Shown here one piece after another: positions 1 through 8,728 of a stretch of 38,335 nt of DNA. The first letter of the stretch is position 1; each line of letters starts with the position of its first letter. The translations under genes were made by a program, and so were the position numbers. This stretch comes from Myxococcales bacterium (GTDB taxonomy: Bacteria; Myxococcota_A; Polyangia; GCA-2747355). The stretch lies in contig JAGQIK010000043.1 in assembly GCA_020431405.1 (NCBI GenBank), forward strand, positions 1 through 38,335, written 5' to 3'. The notes beneath the pieces are model-generated. The model saw nothing but the letters and a program-made list of their open reading frames with translations. It was not told the DNA's origin and searched no databases.

Positions 1-428
1 CTCGCGTGCGCGCGGCACATCTCGCCACGCTGACCGTCGTCGGCGGCACCTGCGCCAGCCGCTGCGCCGCGGCGCCCGCGCGCGCGGCGCTATCTCTGGC
101 GAGGCGGCTCGGCGGCTGGGCGCTCGACATCTGCGACCCCGTCAGCGTCTCTCAGCGCATCGGTGTCGCCAGCTTGGCCAGCGCCTTCGCGCCGATCTGG
201 GGCTACCTGTTGAGCTTTCCGCGACTGCCCATCCCGGCCTCGCTGGCCGTGCGCCACGACGGCCAAGACCTCGCGCGAAGCCGCGTCGACGGATTCGACT
301 ATCGCCGCAGCAACAACAGCCTCGCGCTGACCGTGGCACGCCGCCACGGTGACCGCTTTCACGCCGCCTACAGCTACTGGACGAACGGCGAGCTCGCCGC
401 GGACGGCGGCTCCGCGGCCAGACAATAG
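1..428 (+). CDS. VWA/TSP3 lipoprotein paralog, C-terminal fragment (cut by window edge)
   Basis: This is the 3' end of a gene that begins before the window; codons run in frame from base 3 to the TAG at 426-428. The fragment aligns with the C-terminal part of the three complete genes downstream: VVGGTCASRC matches LIGGVCNNSC of the next gene, and SRVDGFDYRRSNNSLAL matches SRTNGFDYRGANNSIAL, followed by a Tyr/Trp-containing C-terminal end (YSYWTNGE versus YKRWERQ). It is therefore a fourth member of the tandem family, but clearly more diverged than the two middle copies. The VWA domain and lipoprotein signal expected upstream cannot be seen. Function by family: secreted, probably lipid-anchored protein with a metal-dependent adhesion-type domain; this is inference. 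Confidence 0.8.
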   Translation, partial: RVRAAHLATLTVVGGTCASRCAAAPARAALSLARRLGGWALDICDPVSVSQRIGVASLASAFAPIWGYLLSFPRLPIPASLAVRHDGQDLARSRVDGFDYRRSNNSLALTVARRHGDRFHAAYSYWTNGELAADGGSAARQ

Positions 429-497
429 CCACTCGCACGCCGAGCGGCGTACGGACCGTCGAACACCACCTACAGCCCAGCGCCCAAGGAGGCCGCG

Positions 498-2834
498 GTG
501 TCTCGAGCCATTCGTCTTATCACCTACACGTTCATCGTCTCGCTGGCGCTCGCCGGCTGCACGGACACCACCGGCAACTTCAGCGACGGTCTCGGCTTCG
601 ACGCCGGTGACGGCGGCGGCACCAACCGCTGCACAGACCCCACCGCCGACACCGACGGTGACGGCATCCTCGACGGCGAAGAAGGCTGCACGCACGGCCG
701 CGACAGCGACAACGACGGCACGCCCGACTTCCAAGACTTCGACTCCGACAACGACGGCATCCCCGACTCGGTCGAGAAGGGCGAAAAGGACGCCAACGGC
801 AAGTGCGCGTCCACCGGCGGCCCGTGGCCCTGCGACACCGACAAGGACGGCTACCCCGACTACATCGACGTCGACAGCGACGGCGACGGCATCGACGACG
901 GCGACGAGGACACCAACGGCGACGGCGTGCTGGGCTGCTGCATCACCGAGTGCGGCAAGCCACTCGGCAGTCAGGGCAAAGACTGCATCCTCACGCAAGA
1001 CGGCTGCGGCTCGGGCCAGAAGTGCGAGAACGGCAAGTGCACGCCCGCGATCGGCTTTTCCTGCTCCAACGGCGAGACCGATCCGCGCAAGAAGGACACC
1101 TTTGGCGACGGCAAGCTCGACAGCGAGCGCGGCACGTTCATCTGCCGCGACGCCACCGAGGACAAGCCGCAAGGCCGCAAGGCGATCCAGACGCAGCTCA
1201 ACCAGACGGGCGACTGGAAGGTCGCGCTCGAAAAGACCGCCAAGTACGGCGATCTCAAGCTGACCAACCCGGCGCCCAAAGAGGCGGCCGCCGTCGTCAA
1301 CGAAGAGGATCCCAAAAACGAGGTCGCCGGCTTCGTGATCTCGGTCGACACCAGCGAGCCCGACGTCCAGAAGTCGCTCGACGTGATCATCCAGGCGATC
1401 CAGGCCAAGGTGCCCGGCGGCGGCGGCACCGTCACCGTGCGCGCCTCGGGCGCCGGCGCCAAGACCCACGACAAGTACGACTCGGTGCGCGGCACGATCC
1501 TCGACATCGAGGTCAGCACGCCGTCGAACATCTCCACCGTGCGCAACGAGCTGGTCGGCACGATCATGAACAAGCCGATGGCGCAGCTCGGCAACCTGCC
1601 CGCGCCCTTCGGCTCGAGCCACAGCAACTTCATCGTGCGCTTCGTCACCGTGCGCCGCTTCGCCTTCAAGAAGAAGCAGACCGGCGGCCTCGAGCTCGAC
1701 GCCAACGGCAACCCCATCGACGACGGCGATCAGACCAAGTGGCGCCTGCTGGTGATGGGCGCCGTCGCCGGCCGCGACAACTACCAAGACCCGGCGCGGC
1801 CCACCGGCTTCATCGTCGACGATCTGTCCAACGGCACAGCGCTGGCCACGTCCGCTGACACGGTCGACAACGAGTGCGACGTCGGCACGATCACGAGCCT
1901 GCCCGTGGCCGACATCGTGTGGGTCATCGACGAGTCGGGCTCGATGAGCGACAACCGCCAGGACATCGTCAACAACGCCAACAACTTCTTCTCGCGCGCG
2001 CTCGCCTCGGGCCTCGACTTCCGCATGGGCGTGACCAACGTCGTCACGCCGAGCAGCACCACCTACGCCTACGCCGTCGGCAAGTTCTGCTCGAAGATCT
2101 CCACCAGCAGCACCGACGACGGCGGCGTCGATCGCTTCCTGCTCTCCACCGAGCAGGCCACCTTCAGCTCGTGCATCAACAACCCGCCCGGCTACGAGGG
2201 CGGCGCCGAGTACCCGCTGGTCAACGCCGAAGAGGCGATGAAGAAGCACCTGCCGCGCGCCTCCGGCGACGCGAGCAAGTTCCGTCCCGAGGCGAGCATC
2301 GCCTTCATCGTCGCCACCGACGAGATCGCCAACTCGCTCAACACCGTGCTCAGCGCCGATCGCCGCAACTGCCAGATCGACGCCACCAAGCAGGGGCAGG
2401 TCGCCTCGGCGGTGCAGAAGTACATCGACCTGTTCTCCGGCAAGACCGATCCGCAGGCGGTGGCGACATTCCATCTCATCGGCGGCGTCTGCAACAACTC
2501 CTGCAGCGCCGACATCAACCACGGCATGCGTCTGGTAGCGCAGGCCCTCGGCGGTCAGGTCGGCGACGTCTGCCAGAAGGACCTCGGCAACACGCTGCAG
2601 GTCATCATCGACAGCATCATCGGCGCCGCGTCGCCGGTGGTGCTCGAGTACGTGCCGATCAGCGCCTCGCTGGCCGTCGCGCTCGACGGCATCCAGATCA
2701 ACCGCAGCCGCACCAACGGCTTCGACTACCGCGGCGCCAACAACTCCATCGCCTTGATCAACGTGCAGTTCGAAAAGGGCAGCGAGCTGATCGCCAGCTA
2801 CAAGCGCTGGGAGCGCCAGATCGCCATCAAGTAG
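498..2834 (+). CDS. Lipoprotein with thrombospondin type 3 repeats and VWA domain (copy 2 of array)
   Basis: The product is 778 residues. GTG start chosen because AAGGAGG lies 6 nt upstream and the resulting N-terminus is a lipoprotein signal peptide with lipobox LAGC (Cys21). Residues about 50-140 carry calcium-type Asp-rich repeats (DTDGDGILDGEEGC, DSDNDGTPDF, DSDNDGIPDS, DSDGDGIDDGDED), the thrombospondin type 3 pattern. Paired cysteines follow (CCITECGKP, CGSGQKCENGKC). A VWA domain starts near residue 474 with an intact MIDAS D478-x-S480-x-S482. The C-terminal region holds the family motif RTNGFDYRGANNSIAL. Expected location: outer membrane or cell surface, Ca-stiffened stalk plus a metal-dependent ligand-binding head. 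The ligand is unknown. Neighbours are paralogs on both sides, in the same direction. Confidence 0.93.
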   Translation: MSRAIRLITYTFIVSLALAGCTDTTGNFSDGLGFDAGDGGGTNRCTDPTADTDGDGILDGEEGCTHGRDSDNDGTPDFQDFDSDNDGIPDSVEKGEKDANGKCASTGGPWPCDTDKDGYPDYIDVDSDGDGIDDGDEDTNGDGVLGCCITECGKPLGSQGKDCILTQDGCGSGQKCENGKCTPAIGFSCSNGETDPRKKDTFGDGKLDSERGTFICRDATEDKPQGRKAIQTQLNQTGDWKVALEKTAKYGDLKLTNPAPKEAAAVVNEEDPKNEVAGFVISVDTSEPDVQKSLDVIIQAIQAKVPGGGGTVTVRASGAGAKTHDKYDSVRGTILDIEVSTPSNISTVRNELVGTIMNKPMAQLGNLPAPFGSSHSNFIVRFVTVRRFAFKKKQTGGLELDANGNPIDDGDQTKWRLLVMGAVAGRDNYQDPARPTGFIVDDLSNGTALATSADTVDNECDVGTITSLPVADIVWVIDESGSMSDNRQDIVNNANNFFSRALASGLDFRMGVTNVVTPSSTTYAYAVGKFCSKISTSSTDDGGVDRFLLSTEQATFSSCINNPPGYEGGAEYPLVNAEEAMKKHLPRASGDASKFRPEASIAFIVATDEIANSLNTVLSADRRNCQIDATKQGQVASAVQKYIDLFSGKTDPQAVATFHLIGGVCNNSCSADINHGMRLVAQALGGQVGDVCQKDLGNTLQVIIDSIIGAASPVVLEYVPISASLAVALDGIQINRSRTNGFDYRGANNSIALINVQFEKGSELIASYKRWERQIAIK

Positions 2835-3020
2835 CGGCGCGCACCGGCACTCGGCGACCCGTAGCGCCGAAGCAACGCATCTTTCCCTACATCGTCCTTG
2901 TCTCGACGCGCCGCCTCTGTTAAACGCCCGCCGCGCGTTTTCTTAGCCAATGCCCAGCGTGGTGACGTATGGGCCGATGTATGCAGACCCAAAACCTTGG
3001 CGCTGATAGGTGAAAACAAA

Positions 3021-5363
3021 ATGATTACGTACGCGAAGCGCTCGCTCCTGCCGCTCGCCGTCGCCGCGCTGTTGCTCGGCGCGTGCACCGACACGGGCGA
3101 TTTCACGGGCACCGACGGCGACGCAGGCGGCTTCACCGAGGCCGGCACCAAGTGCGATCCCACCGAAGACACCGACGGCGACGGCATCCTCAACGGCGAG
3201 GAAGGCTGCACGGCCCAGCGCGATAGCGACAACGACGGCACGCCCGACTGGCAAGACTTCGACTCCGACAACGACGGTATCCCCGACGAGGTCGAAGCGG
3301 GCGCCAAGGATGCCAATGGCAAGTGCGCGAAGACCGGCGGCCCCTGGCCTTGCGACACCGACAAGGACGGCTACCCCGACTACGTCGACGTCGACAGCGA
3401 CGGCGACGGCATCGACGACGGCGACGAGGACGCCAACGGCGACGGCAAGCTCGGCTGCTGTCTGACCAAGTGCGGCCAGCCCGAAGGCAAGCAGGCCGCC
3501 GACTGCATCCTCACCAAGGACGGCTGCGGTCCCGGCCAGAAGTGTGAAAACGGCAACTGCACGCCCGCCGTCGGCTTCTCCTGCTCGAACGGCGAGACCG
3601 ACCCCCTCAAGAAGGACACCTTCGGCGACGGCAAGCTCGACAGCGAGCGCGGCACGTTCATCTGCCGCGACGCCACCGAGGACAAGCCGCAGGGCCGTAA
3701 GTCGATCCAGACCCAGCAGAACCAGCAGGGCGACTGGCACGTGGCCGTCGAGAAGAGCGCCAAGTACGGCGACCTCAAGCTGACCAACCCGGGGCCCAAA
3801 GAGGCCGCGGCGGCGATCAACGAGGAAGATCCCAAGAACGAGGTCGCGGGATTCGTGATCTCGATGGACACCACCGAGCCCGACGTCCAGAAGTCGCTCG
3901 ACGCGATCATCCAGGCGCTGCAGGGCAAGGTCCCGGGCGGCAGCGGCACGATCACCGTGCGCGCCTCGGGCGCCAAGGCCAAGACGCACGACGGCTACGC
4001 CTCGGTGCGCGGCACGATCCTCGACCTCGAGGTCAGCACGCCGTCGAACATCTCCACCGTGCGCAACGAGCTGATCGGCACGGTGATGAACAAGCCGATG
4101 GCGCAGCTCGGCAACCTGCCGTCGCCGTTCGGCTCGAGCCACAGCAACTTCATCATCCGCTTCGTCACGGTGCGCCGCTTCGCGTTCAAGAAGGACTCCA
4201 CCGGCAAGAAGGAGCTCGACGCCAACGGCGATCCCATCGACGACGGCAACAAGGGCGCCTGGCGTCTGATCGTGATGGGCGCCGTCGCCGGTCGCGACAA
4301 CTACCAAGACCCCGCGCGTCCGACGGGCTTCATCGTCGACGACCTCTCCAACGGCACGGCGCTCGCCACGCACAAGGACACGGTCGACAACGAGTGCGAC
4401 GTCGGCACCATCACCAGCCTGCCCGTGGCCGACATCGTGTGGGTCATCGACGAGTCGGGCTCGATGAGCGACAACCGCCAGGACATCGTCAACAACGCCA
4501 ACAACTTCTTCTCGCGCGCGCTCGCTTCGGGCCTCGACTTCCGCATGGCCGTCACCAACGTGGTCGCGCCGTCGGGCTCCAACCAGTCGGCCATCGGCCA
4601 TTTCTGCTCGAAGATCTCGACCAACACATCCGATGACGGCGGCACCGATCGCTTCCTGCTCGCCACCGAGCAGGCGACGTTCAGCTCCTGCATCAACAAC
4701 CCGCCCGGCTACGAGGGCGGCAGCGAGTACATGCTGACCAACGCCGAAGAGGCGATGAAGAAGCACCTGCCGCGCGCCGTCGGCGACCAGTCCAAGTTCC
4801 GCGTGGGCGCCAGCATCGCGTACATCATCGCCACCGACGAGGCCGACCAGAGCCTCAAGAGCGGCATCCTGACGTACACCGATTACGCGTCGACCAACTG
4901 CAACCTCGACGCCGCCAAGCAGGGCCAGGTCACCTCGGCGATCCAGAAGTACATCGACCTCTTCTCGGGCAAGACCGACCCCGAGGCGGTGGCCACCGTC
5001 CACCTCATCGGCGGCGTCTGCAACAACTCCTGCGGCGCCGAGATGCCGCACGGCCAGCGTCTGGTGGCCCAGGCGCTGAGCGGTCAGATCGGCGACGTCT
5101 GCCAGAAGGACCTCGGCAACACGCTGCAGGTCATCATCGACAGCATCATTGGCGCCGCGTCGCCGGTGGTGCTCGAGTACGTGCCGATCAGCGCCTCGCT
5201 GGCCGTGGCGCTCGACGGTATCCAGATCAACCGCAGCCGCACCAACGGCTTCGACTACCGCGGCGCCAACAACTCCATCGCGCTGATCAACGTGCAGTTC
5301 GAGAAGGGCAGCGAGCTCATCGCCAGCTACAAGCGCTGGGCCGAGCAGGCCATCATCGAATAG
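3021..5363 (+). CDS. Lipoprotein with thrombospondin type 3 repeats and VWA domain (copy 3 of array)
   Basis: The product is 780 residues from the ATG at 3021. The frame is open further upstream, but this start gives a clean lipoprotein signal peptide (MITYAKRSLLPLAVAALLLG, then lipobox Cys) and has AGGTGA 7 nt before it. Order of parts matches the preceding gene: signal and lipobox, Asp-rich TSP3 repeats, Cys-rich connector, a roughly 280-residue middle domain, VWA domain with MIDAS D477-x-S-x-S, and the conserved C-terminal motif. The two proteins are near-identical over long blocks. The C-terminal segment from VCQKDLGNTLQ to YKRW is the same in both, with few nucleotide differences, which implies recent duplication or gene conversion. 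Differences cluster at the N-terminus, around residues 505-520 and around 610-630 within the VWA domain, plausibly surface loops. Confidence 0.93.
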   Translation: MITYAKRSLLPLAVAALLLGACTDTGDFTGTDGDAGGFTEAGTKCDPTEDTDGDGILNGEEGCTAQRDSDNDGTPDWQDFDSDNDGIPDEVEAGAKDANGKCAKTGGPWPCDTDKDGYPDYVDVDSDGDGIDDGDEDANGDGKLGCCLTKCGQPEGKQAADCILTKDGCGPGQKCENGNCTPAVGFSCSNGETDPLKKDTFGDGKLDSERGTFICRDATEDKPQGRKSIQTQQNQQGDWHVAVEKSAKYGDLKLTNPGPKEAAAAINEEDPKNEVAGFVISMDTTEPDVQKSLDAIIQALQGKVPGGSGTITVRASGAKAKTHDGYASVRGTILDLEVSTPSNISTVRNELIGTVMNKPMAQLGNLPSPFGSSHSNFIIRFVTVRRFAFKKDSTGKKELDANGDPIDDGNKGAWRLIVMGAVAGRDNYQDPARPTGFIVDDLSNGTALATHKDTVDNECDVGTITSLPVADIVWVIDESGSMSDNRQDIVNNANNFFSRALASGLDFRMAVTNVVAPSGSNQSAIGHFCSKISTNTSDDGGTDRFLLATEQATFSSCINNPPGYEGGSEYMLTNAEEAMKKHLPRAVGDQSKFRVGASIAYIIATDEADQSLKSGILTYTDYASTNCNLDAAKQGQVTSAIQKYIDLFSGKTDPEAVATVHLIGGVCNNSCGAEMPHGQRLVAQALSGQIGDVCQKDLGNTLQVIIDSIIGAASPVVLEYVPISASLAVALDGIQINRSRTNGFDYRGANNSIALINVQFEKGSELIASYKRWAEQAIIE

Positions 5364-5389
5364 GCGCGTCGAGTAGCAGCGCCCCGCCC

Positions 5390-5420
5390 GCAGCCACGTG
5401 CCTCTCGTGCGCGTGGCTGC
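5390..5420 (+). terminator. GC-rich hairpin downstream of VWA copy 3
   Basis: GCAGCCACG (5390-5398) and CGTGGCTGC (5412-5420) form a perfect 9-bp stem around a 13-nt loop, 27 nt after the stop codon of the preceding gene. There is no U-tract, so intrinsic termination is uncertain; it may instead protect the 3' end of the message. Confidence 0.45.
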
Positions 5421-5437
5421 GCGCCCCCGCCAAGGCA

Positions 5438-5465
5438 TTGATTGCCCGCCGGTTTTCGGCATAAT
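5438..5465 (+). promoter_or_regulatory. Sigma-70-type promoter for VWA copy 4
   Basis: TTGATT (5438-5443) and CATAAT (5460-5465) are separated by 16 nt, each differing from the consensus hexamers at one or two positions, in an otherwise GC-rich stretch. The predicted transcription start is about 5472, immediately before the ATG at 5473, so the transcript would have little or no leader. Confidence 0.5.
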
Positions 5466-5472
5466 CAGCACC

Positions 5473-7782
5473 ATGGCCCGCCCCCGCCTGCCGCGCTTGC
5501 GCACGGCGATAGTCTCTTGCGCGCTCTGCGCGACGGCGGCGGTGCTGGGAGCCTGCGTCACCGAGGTCGATCTGTTTGGCGACGCCAGCGCGCCCGACGC
5601 GGCGCCGGGCGAGGGCGCGCCGTCGCGCTGCCCCGTGCCCGAGCACGCCGACAGCGACGACGACGGCATCGATAACCTCGCGGAAGGCTGCGACGTTCTG
5701 CGCGACAGCGACGGCGACGGTCGGCCCGACTACCTCGACACCGACAGCGACAACGACGGCATCCCCGACGCCATCGAGCGCGGACCGCAAAACGCCGAGG
5801 GGCTCTGCGGCCTAGCCCAGGCGCGCTCCAAGGCGTGGCCCTGCGACACTGACGGAGACGGCTTCCCCGACTACGTCGACATCGACTCCGACGGCGACAA
5901 GGTCGACGATCGCCTCGAGGATCTCGATGGCGACGGCCAGCTCGGCTGCTGCCTGACCACCTGCGGCGAGCCGCTCGGCAAGCAGGCGAGCCGCTGCGTG
6001 CTGCAGTCCAACGGCTGCGGCGACGGCCAGAGCTGCGTCGAGGGCAAGTGCACGCCGAGCGTGGCGCTGGCCTGCGCCGCAGGCGAGACCGATCCGCGCG
6101 TGGTCGACACCTTCGGGCGCGGCACGCCCGACAGCTCCGGCGTGGCGTCGATCTGCCGCGACGCCACGCTGACCAATCCTAACGGGCGCGTGGCCGTGCG
6201 CGTGCACGCCAGCAGCCGCGGTGACTACAAGCTCGCCATCGCCACCGGCACCTTCAACGAGCTCTCGCTCGGCCAGCAGCAGCCGCGCGAGTCGGCGGCG
6301 CTGCTCGACGTGCAGGACACCGCCTCGTCGCTGGCGGCGTTTGTCATCACCCGCAACAGCGAAGAGCCGTCCGTGCGGCAGCTCGCCGACGAGGTGAGAA
6401 GCTCGCTCAGCGCCACGCTCGCGGCGTCCGGTGCCAGTGTGACCGTCGCCGAGCCGGGGACGCTGGCGCGAATGCACGACGGCAGCGAAGCGGTGCGCGA
6501 CATCTCGCTCACCATCGAGCTCGCAGGGCTCGACCAGCAGCTCTCCGACGTGCGCGCGCGTGCAGTGGCCGCGATGTTGGCGCGCACGCCCGAACAGCTC
6601 GGCACGCTGCCGCAGGCCTTCGGCTCGCGCGCGCGCCGCTTCGTGCTGCGCATGACCGTCATGCGCCGCCTCGACAGCGGCAGCAGCGACGACGGCACGC
6701 ACTCGGAAGGCTCGCGCCTGCTCGTCATCGGCGCGCTGGTCGACGCCGCGCGCGCGCAGACGGCGCCCGAGGCGCAGTGGATCGACGACCTGGTGGGCGG
6801 CACCCAGCTCGCCGGCGCCAACGCCGAGCTGGTCAGCGAGTGCGAGACCCTGCGCGTCGATCACGGCCCGCGCGCCGACGTGCTGTGGGTCGTCGATGGC
6901 TCGGCGTCGATGGCGCTGCGCCGCGCGGCGCTCGCCGCTGGGGCCAAGACGATCTTCAGCTACGCGACCGCGCAGGGGCTCGACTTCCGAATGGCGGTCA
7001 CGGGCAGCGCCTACGTCAAGACTACCGAGCGCGGTCGACTGTGCTCGCGCGCCCCCGGCGGGTCAGGCGACGGCGATGATCGCTTCCTCGACGCCAGCGA
7101 GCACGCACGCTTCGCCGAGTGCGTGCTGCATCCGCCGGGCTCGCTGAGCTCGCCGACGGACGAGCACACGCTGCTCAGCAGCGAGGCGGCGCTGCTCGGC
7201 CACCTACCGCGCGCCGACGGCAACACGCGCCGCTTCCGCCGCCACACGGCCATCGCCGTCGTCGCGGTTAGCGACGAGGTGCCGGGCTCGCTCGCGTCGC
7301 TTCTGCCGATGTCCAGCCGCGCCACGTGTGATCTCGATGGCCCCACGCTGGCGCTGGTCGACGACGGCGTGCAGCGCTTGCTGTCGCTGCTGTCCGGCGC
7401 CATCGACCCCTCCGTGCGCGCTAGCTTCCACGCCGTCTCGGGCGGCTGCGGCCAGAGCTGCGCGGCCGACGCGGCCCACGGGCTGCGCGAGATCGCGCGC
7501 GCGCGCGCCGGCCAGCTCTTCGACGTGTGCGAGCTGCACAAGAGCGAGACGCTGCAGGCCCTCGTCGACGACATCGTCGCCGCGGCGTCGCCGGTGGTGC
7601 TCGCGCACGAGCCGGTCACCGCGTCGCTGGCGGTCTCGCTCGACGGTCGTCCGCTGCAGCGCCGCGCGCGCAACGGCTTTGGCTACCGCGCCGCGGACCG
7701 GCGCGTGGCGATGCGCGATCTGCGCATCGCCGCCGGCGACGAGATCGTCGTCGCCTATCGTCGCTGGCGCACGACGCCCTAA
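5473..7782 (+). CDS. Lipoprotein with thrombospondin type 3 repeats and VWA domain (copy 4, diverged)
   Basis: The product is 769 residues from the ATG at 5473, which yields a lipoprotein signal with lipobox LGAC. It has the same architecture as the two upstream genes: Asp-rich repeats (DSDDDGIDNLAEGC, DSDGDGRPDY, DSDNDGIPDA, DSDGDKVDDR), Cys-rich connector (CCLTTCGEP, CGDGQSCVEGKC), VWA with MIDAS D475-G-S-A-S, and the C-terminal motif ARNGFGYRAADRRVAM. Overall it is much more diverged and richer in Arg/Ala than copies 2 and 3, so it is an older duplicate. No Shine-Dalgarno sequence precedes the ATG, and a good -10 element ends 7 nt before it, so the message may be leaderless. Ligand and role unknown; cell-surface adhesion or a metal-dependent scaffold is the family-based guess. 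Confidence 0.9.
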   Translation: MARPRLPRLRTAIVSCALCATAAVLGACVTEVDLFGDASAPDAAPGEGAPSRCPVPEHADSDDDGIDNLAEGCDVLRDSDGDGRPDYLDTDSDNDGIPDAIERGPQNAEGLCGLAQARSKAWPCDTDGDGFPDYVDIDSDGDKVDDRLEDLDGDGQLGCCLTTCGEPLGKQASRCVLQSNGCGDGQSCVEGKCTPSVALACAAGETDPRVVDTFGRGTPDSSGVASICRDATLTNPNGRVAVRVHASSRGDYKLAIATGTFNELSLGQQQPRESAALLDVQDTASSLAAFVITRNSEEPSVRQLADEVRSSLSATLAASGASVTVAEPGTLARMHDGSEAVRDISLTIELAGLDQQLSDVRARAVAAMLARTPEQLGTLPQAFGSRARRFVLRMTVMRRLDSGSSDDGTHSEGSRLLVIGALVDAARAQTAPEAQWIDDLVGGTQLAGANAELVSECETLRVDHGPRADVLWVVDGSASMALRRAALAAGAKTIFSYATAQGLDFRMAVTGSAYVKTTERGRLCSRAPGGSGDGDDRFLDASEHARFAECVLHPPGSLSSPTDEHTLLSSEAALLGHLPRADGNTRRFRRHTAIAVVAVSDEVPGSLASLLPMSSRATCDLDGPTLALVDDGVQRLLSLLSGAIDPSVRASFHAVSGGCGQSCAADAAHGLREIARARAGQLFDVCELHKSETLQALVDDIVAAASPVVLAHEPVTASLAVSLDGRPLQRRARNGFGYRAADRRVAMRDLRIAAGDEIVVAYRRWRTTP

Positions 7783-7805
7783 TACCCGGACGCCCTGACG
7801 CCCTA

Positions 7806-8015
7806 CTAGTCTTTGACTGGCAGCACGTGGACGGCTTTGACGACGAGGGTCACTTCGTCGCCGGGCTTGAGGCCGAGCGCGTCCAGCGACTCGCTGGTCA
7901 GCACCGACGCCATCGTGCCCGGCTGCGTGATGTCGAACTTGACGAGCGACATCACCTCGCCGCGCGTGATGGAGCTGACCTTGCCGACTACGGAGTTGCG
8001 TGCACCGTGTTTCAT
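7806..8015 (-). CDS. Mop/TOBE-type molybdate-binding protein (molbindin)
   Basis: The product is 69 residues, the usual length of a single-domain molbindin. It opens with SxRN-like GARNSVVGKVSSITRGEVMS, continues with a Val/Ile-alternating beta pattern, and ends with LGLKPGDEVTLVVKAVHVL, which is the Mop/TOBE fold signature. Family knowledge: such proteins assemble as hexamers and store or buffer molybdate or tungstate in the cytoplasm. AAGGAG lies 9 nt before the ATG. The gene converges with the last VWA gene and no mod transport genes are in view, so a storage or homeostatic role rather than transport regulation is inferred. Confidence 0.88.
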   Translation of the reverse strand: MKHGARNSVVGKVSSITRGEVMSLVKFDITQPGTMASVLTSESLDALGLKPGDEVTLVVKAVHVLPVKD

Positions 8016-8076
8016 CGCGCTTCGCTCCTTCGAGAGGTGAGAGGGCGCGACTTTACATCACATCGGTGGGCGCTTG

Positions 8077-8607
8077 TCAGCGCCCGGCAGGCGCGCTGAC
8101 CGTCACGACCGTTCGGCCGTCGTCCGCGTTGCGGACCGTTAGGCAGCGGCGCGCCGCGTCTTGGACGGCGCGCGCCGAAGCGCAGCTGCGCTCGGCGTGA
8201 CGCACCAGCGACTCGTCGACGCTGCGCGAGGCGAGCAGGCCGCTGGCTCTGCGCCGCAGCACGCGCACGCGATCGATCTGCGTCTCGATGCACTTGCCGA
8301 GCGCGTCGTCACCCGTGACGCGAGCGTCCTCGAGCGCCGAGACGAGCTGCAGCTCCACACGCGCGGCACGCCCCGCGCTGTGCGCGACAAAAGAAGACGA
8401 CGTGTGTTGCGGCGCTGGCCGCATCGGGCACGCGGGAGGCGGCGGGATATGTACCCGCAGCGAGCGGCGCGGCGGCGGCAGCGGGCCCGCCAACGCGGTT
8501 CTGGGCCCCTGCGTTGGAGCGCAGGCGCCGAGGGTGAGCAGGGCGACGGAGGCGGCGAGCGCACGTAGTGCGTACGCGCCCCATAGGGAGCGTCGTTTGG
8601 TCATCAC
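8077..8607 (-). CDS. Hypothetical lipoprotein
   Basis: The product is 176 residues, not recognised. The N-terminus (basic start, hydrophobic core, lipobox LGAC near residue 29) is a lipoprotein signal. A proline-rich segment follows (PLPPPRRSL, HIPPPPACPMRP), then an alpha-helical, Arg/Ala-rich region of about 90 residues, and finally a short beta-like end (RTVVTVSAPAGR). The GTG at 8607 is favoured because GAGGA is 7 nt upstream; the adjacent ATG at 8604 is the alternative. It lies between the Mop gene and the DUF455 gene on the same strand, with gaps of 61 and 121 nt. Function unknown. Confidence 0.7.
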   Translation of the reverse strand: MMTKRRSLWGAYALRALAASVALLTLGACAPTQGPRTALAGPLPPPRRSLRVHIPPPPACPMRPAPQHTSSSFVAHSAGRAARVELQLVSALEDARVTGDDALGKCIETQIDRVRVLRRRASGLLASRSVDESLVRHAERSCASARAVQDAARRCLTVRNADDGRTVVTVSAPAGR

Positions 8608-8641
8608 GATGGCTTCCTCGATGTATCCGGCAACTATTTCG

Positions 8642-8661
8642 CCGCGGAGGAGGCTCCGCGG
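8642..8661 (-). terminator. Perfect GC hairpin after the DUF455 gene
   Basis: CCGCGGAG (8642-8649) and CTCCGCGG (8654-8661) pair perfectly around a 4-nt loop, 68 nt downstream of the DUF455 stop codon on the reverse strand. No U-run follows, so it is either a weak terminator or an RNA-stabilising stem. Confidence 0.45.
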
Positions 8662-8728
8662 TCAGCGATTCGGGCCGGCAAGCACTACGGTGCCGCCGCC
8701 CTCGCGAGCGTTCAGCCGGTTCGTTTCG

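Noticed and set aside
90-5669. Very long reverse-strand open frames opposite the VWA genes
   Set aside because: They mirror the codon bias of the forward genes: Val/Asp/Arg/Gly-rich, no domains, no ribosome sites. The forward frames have signal peptides, MIDAS motifs and paralogs.
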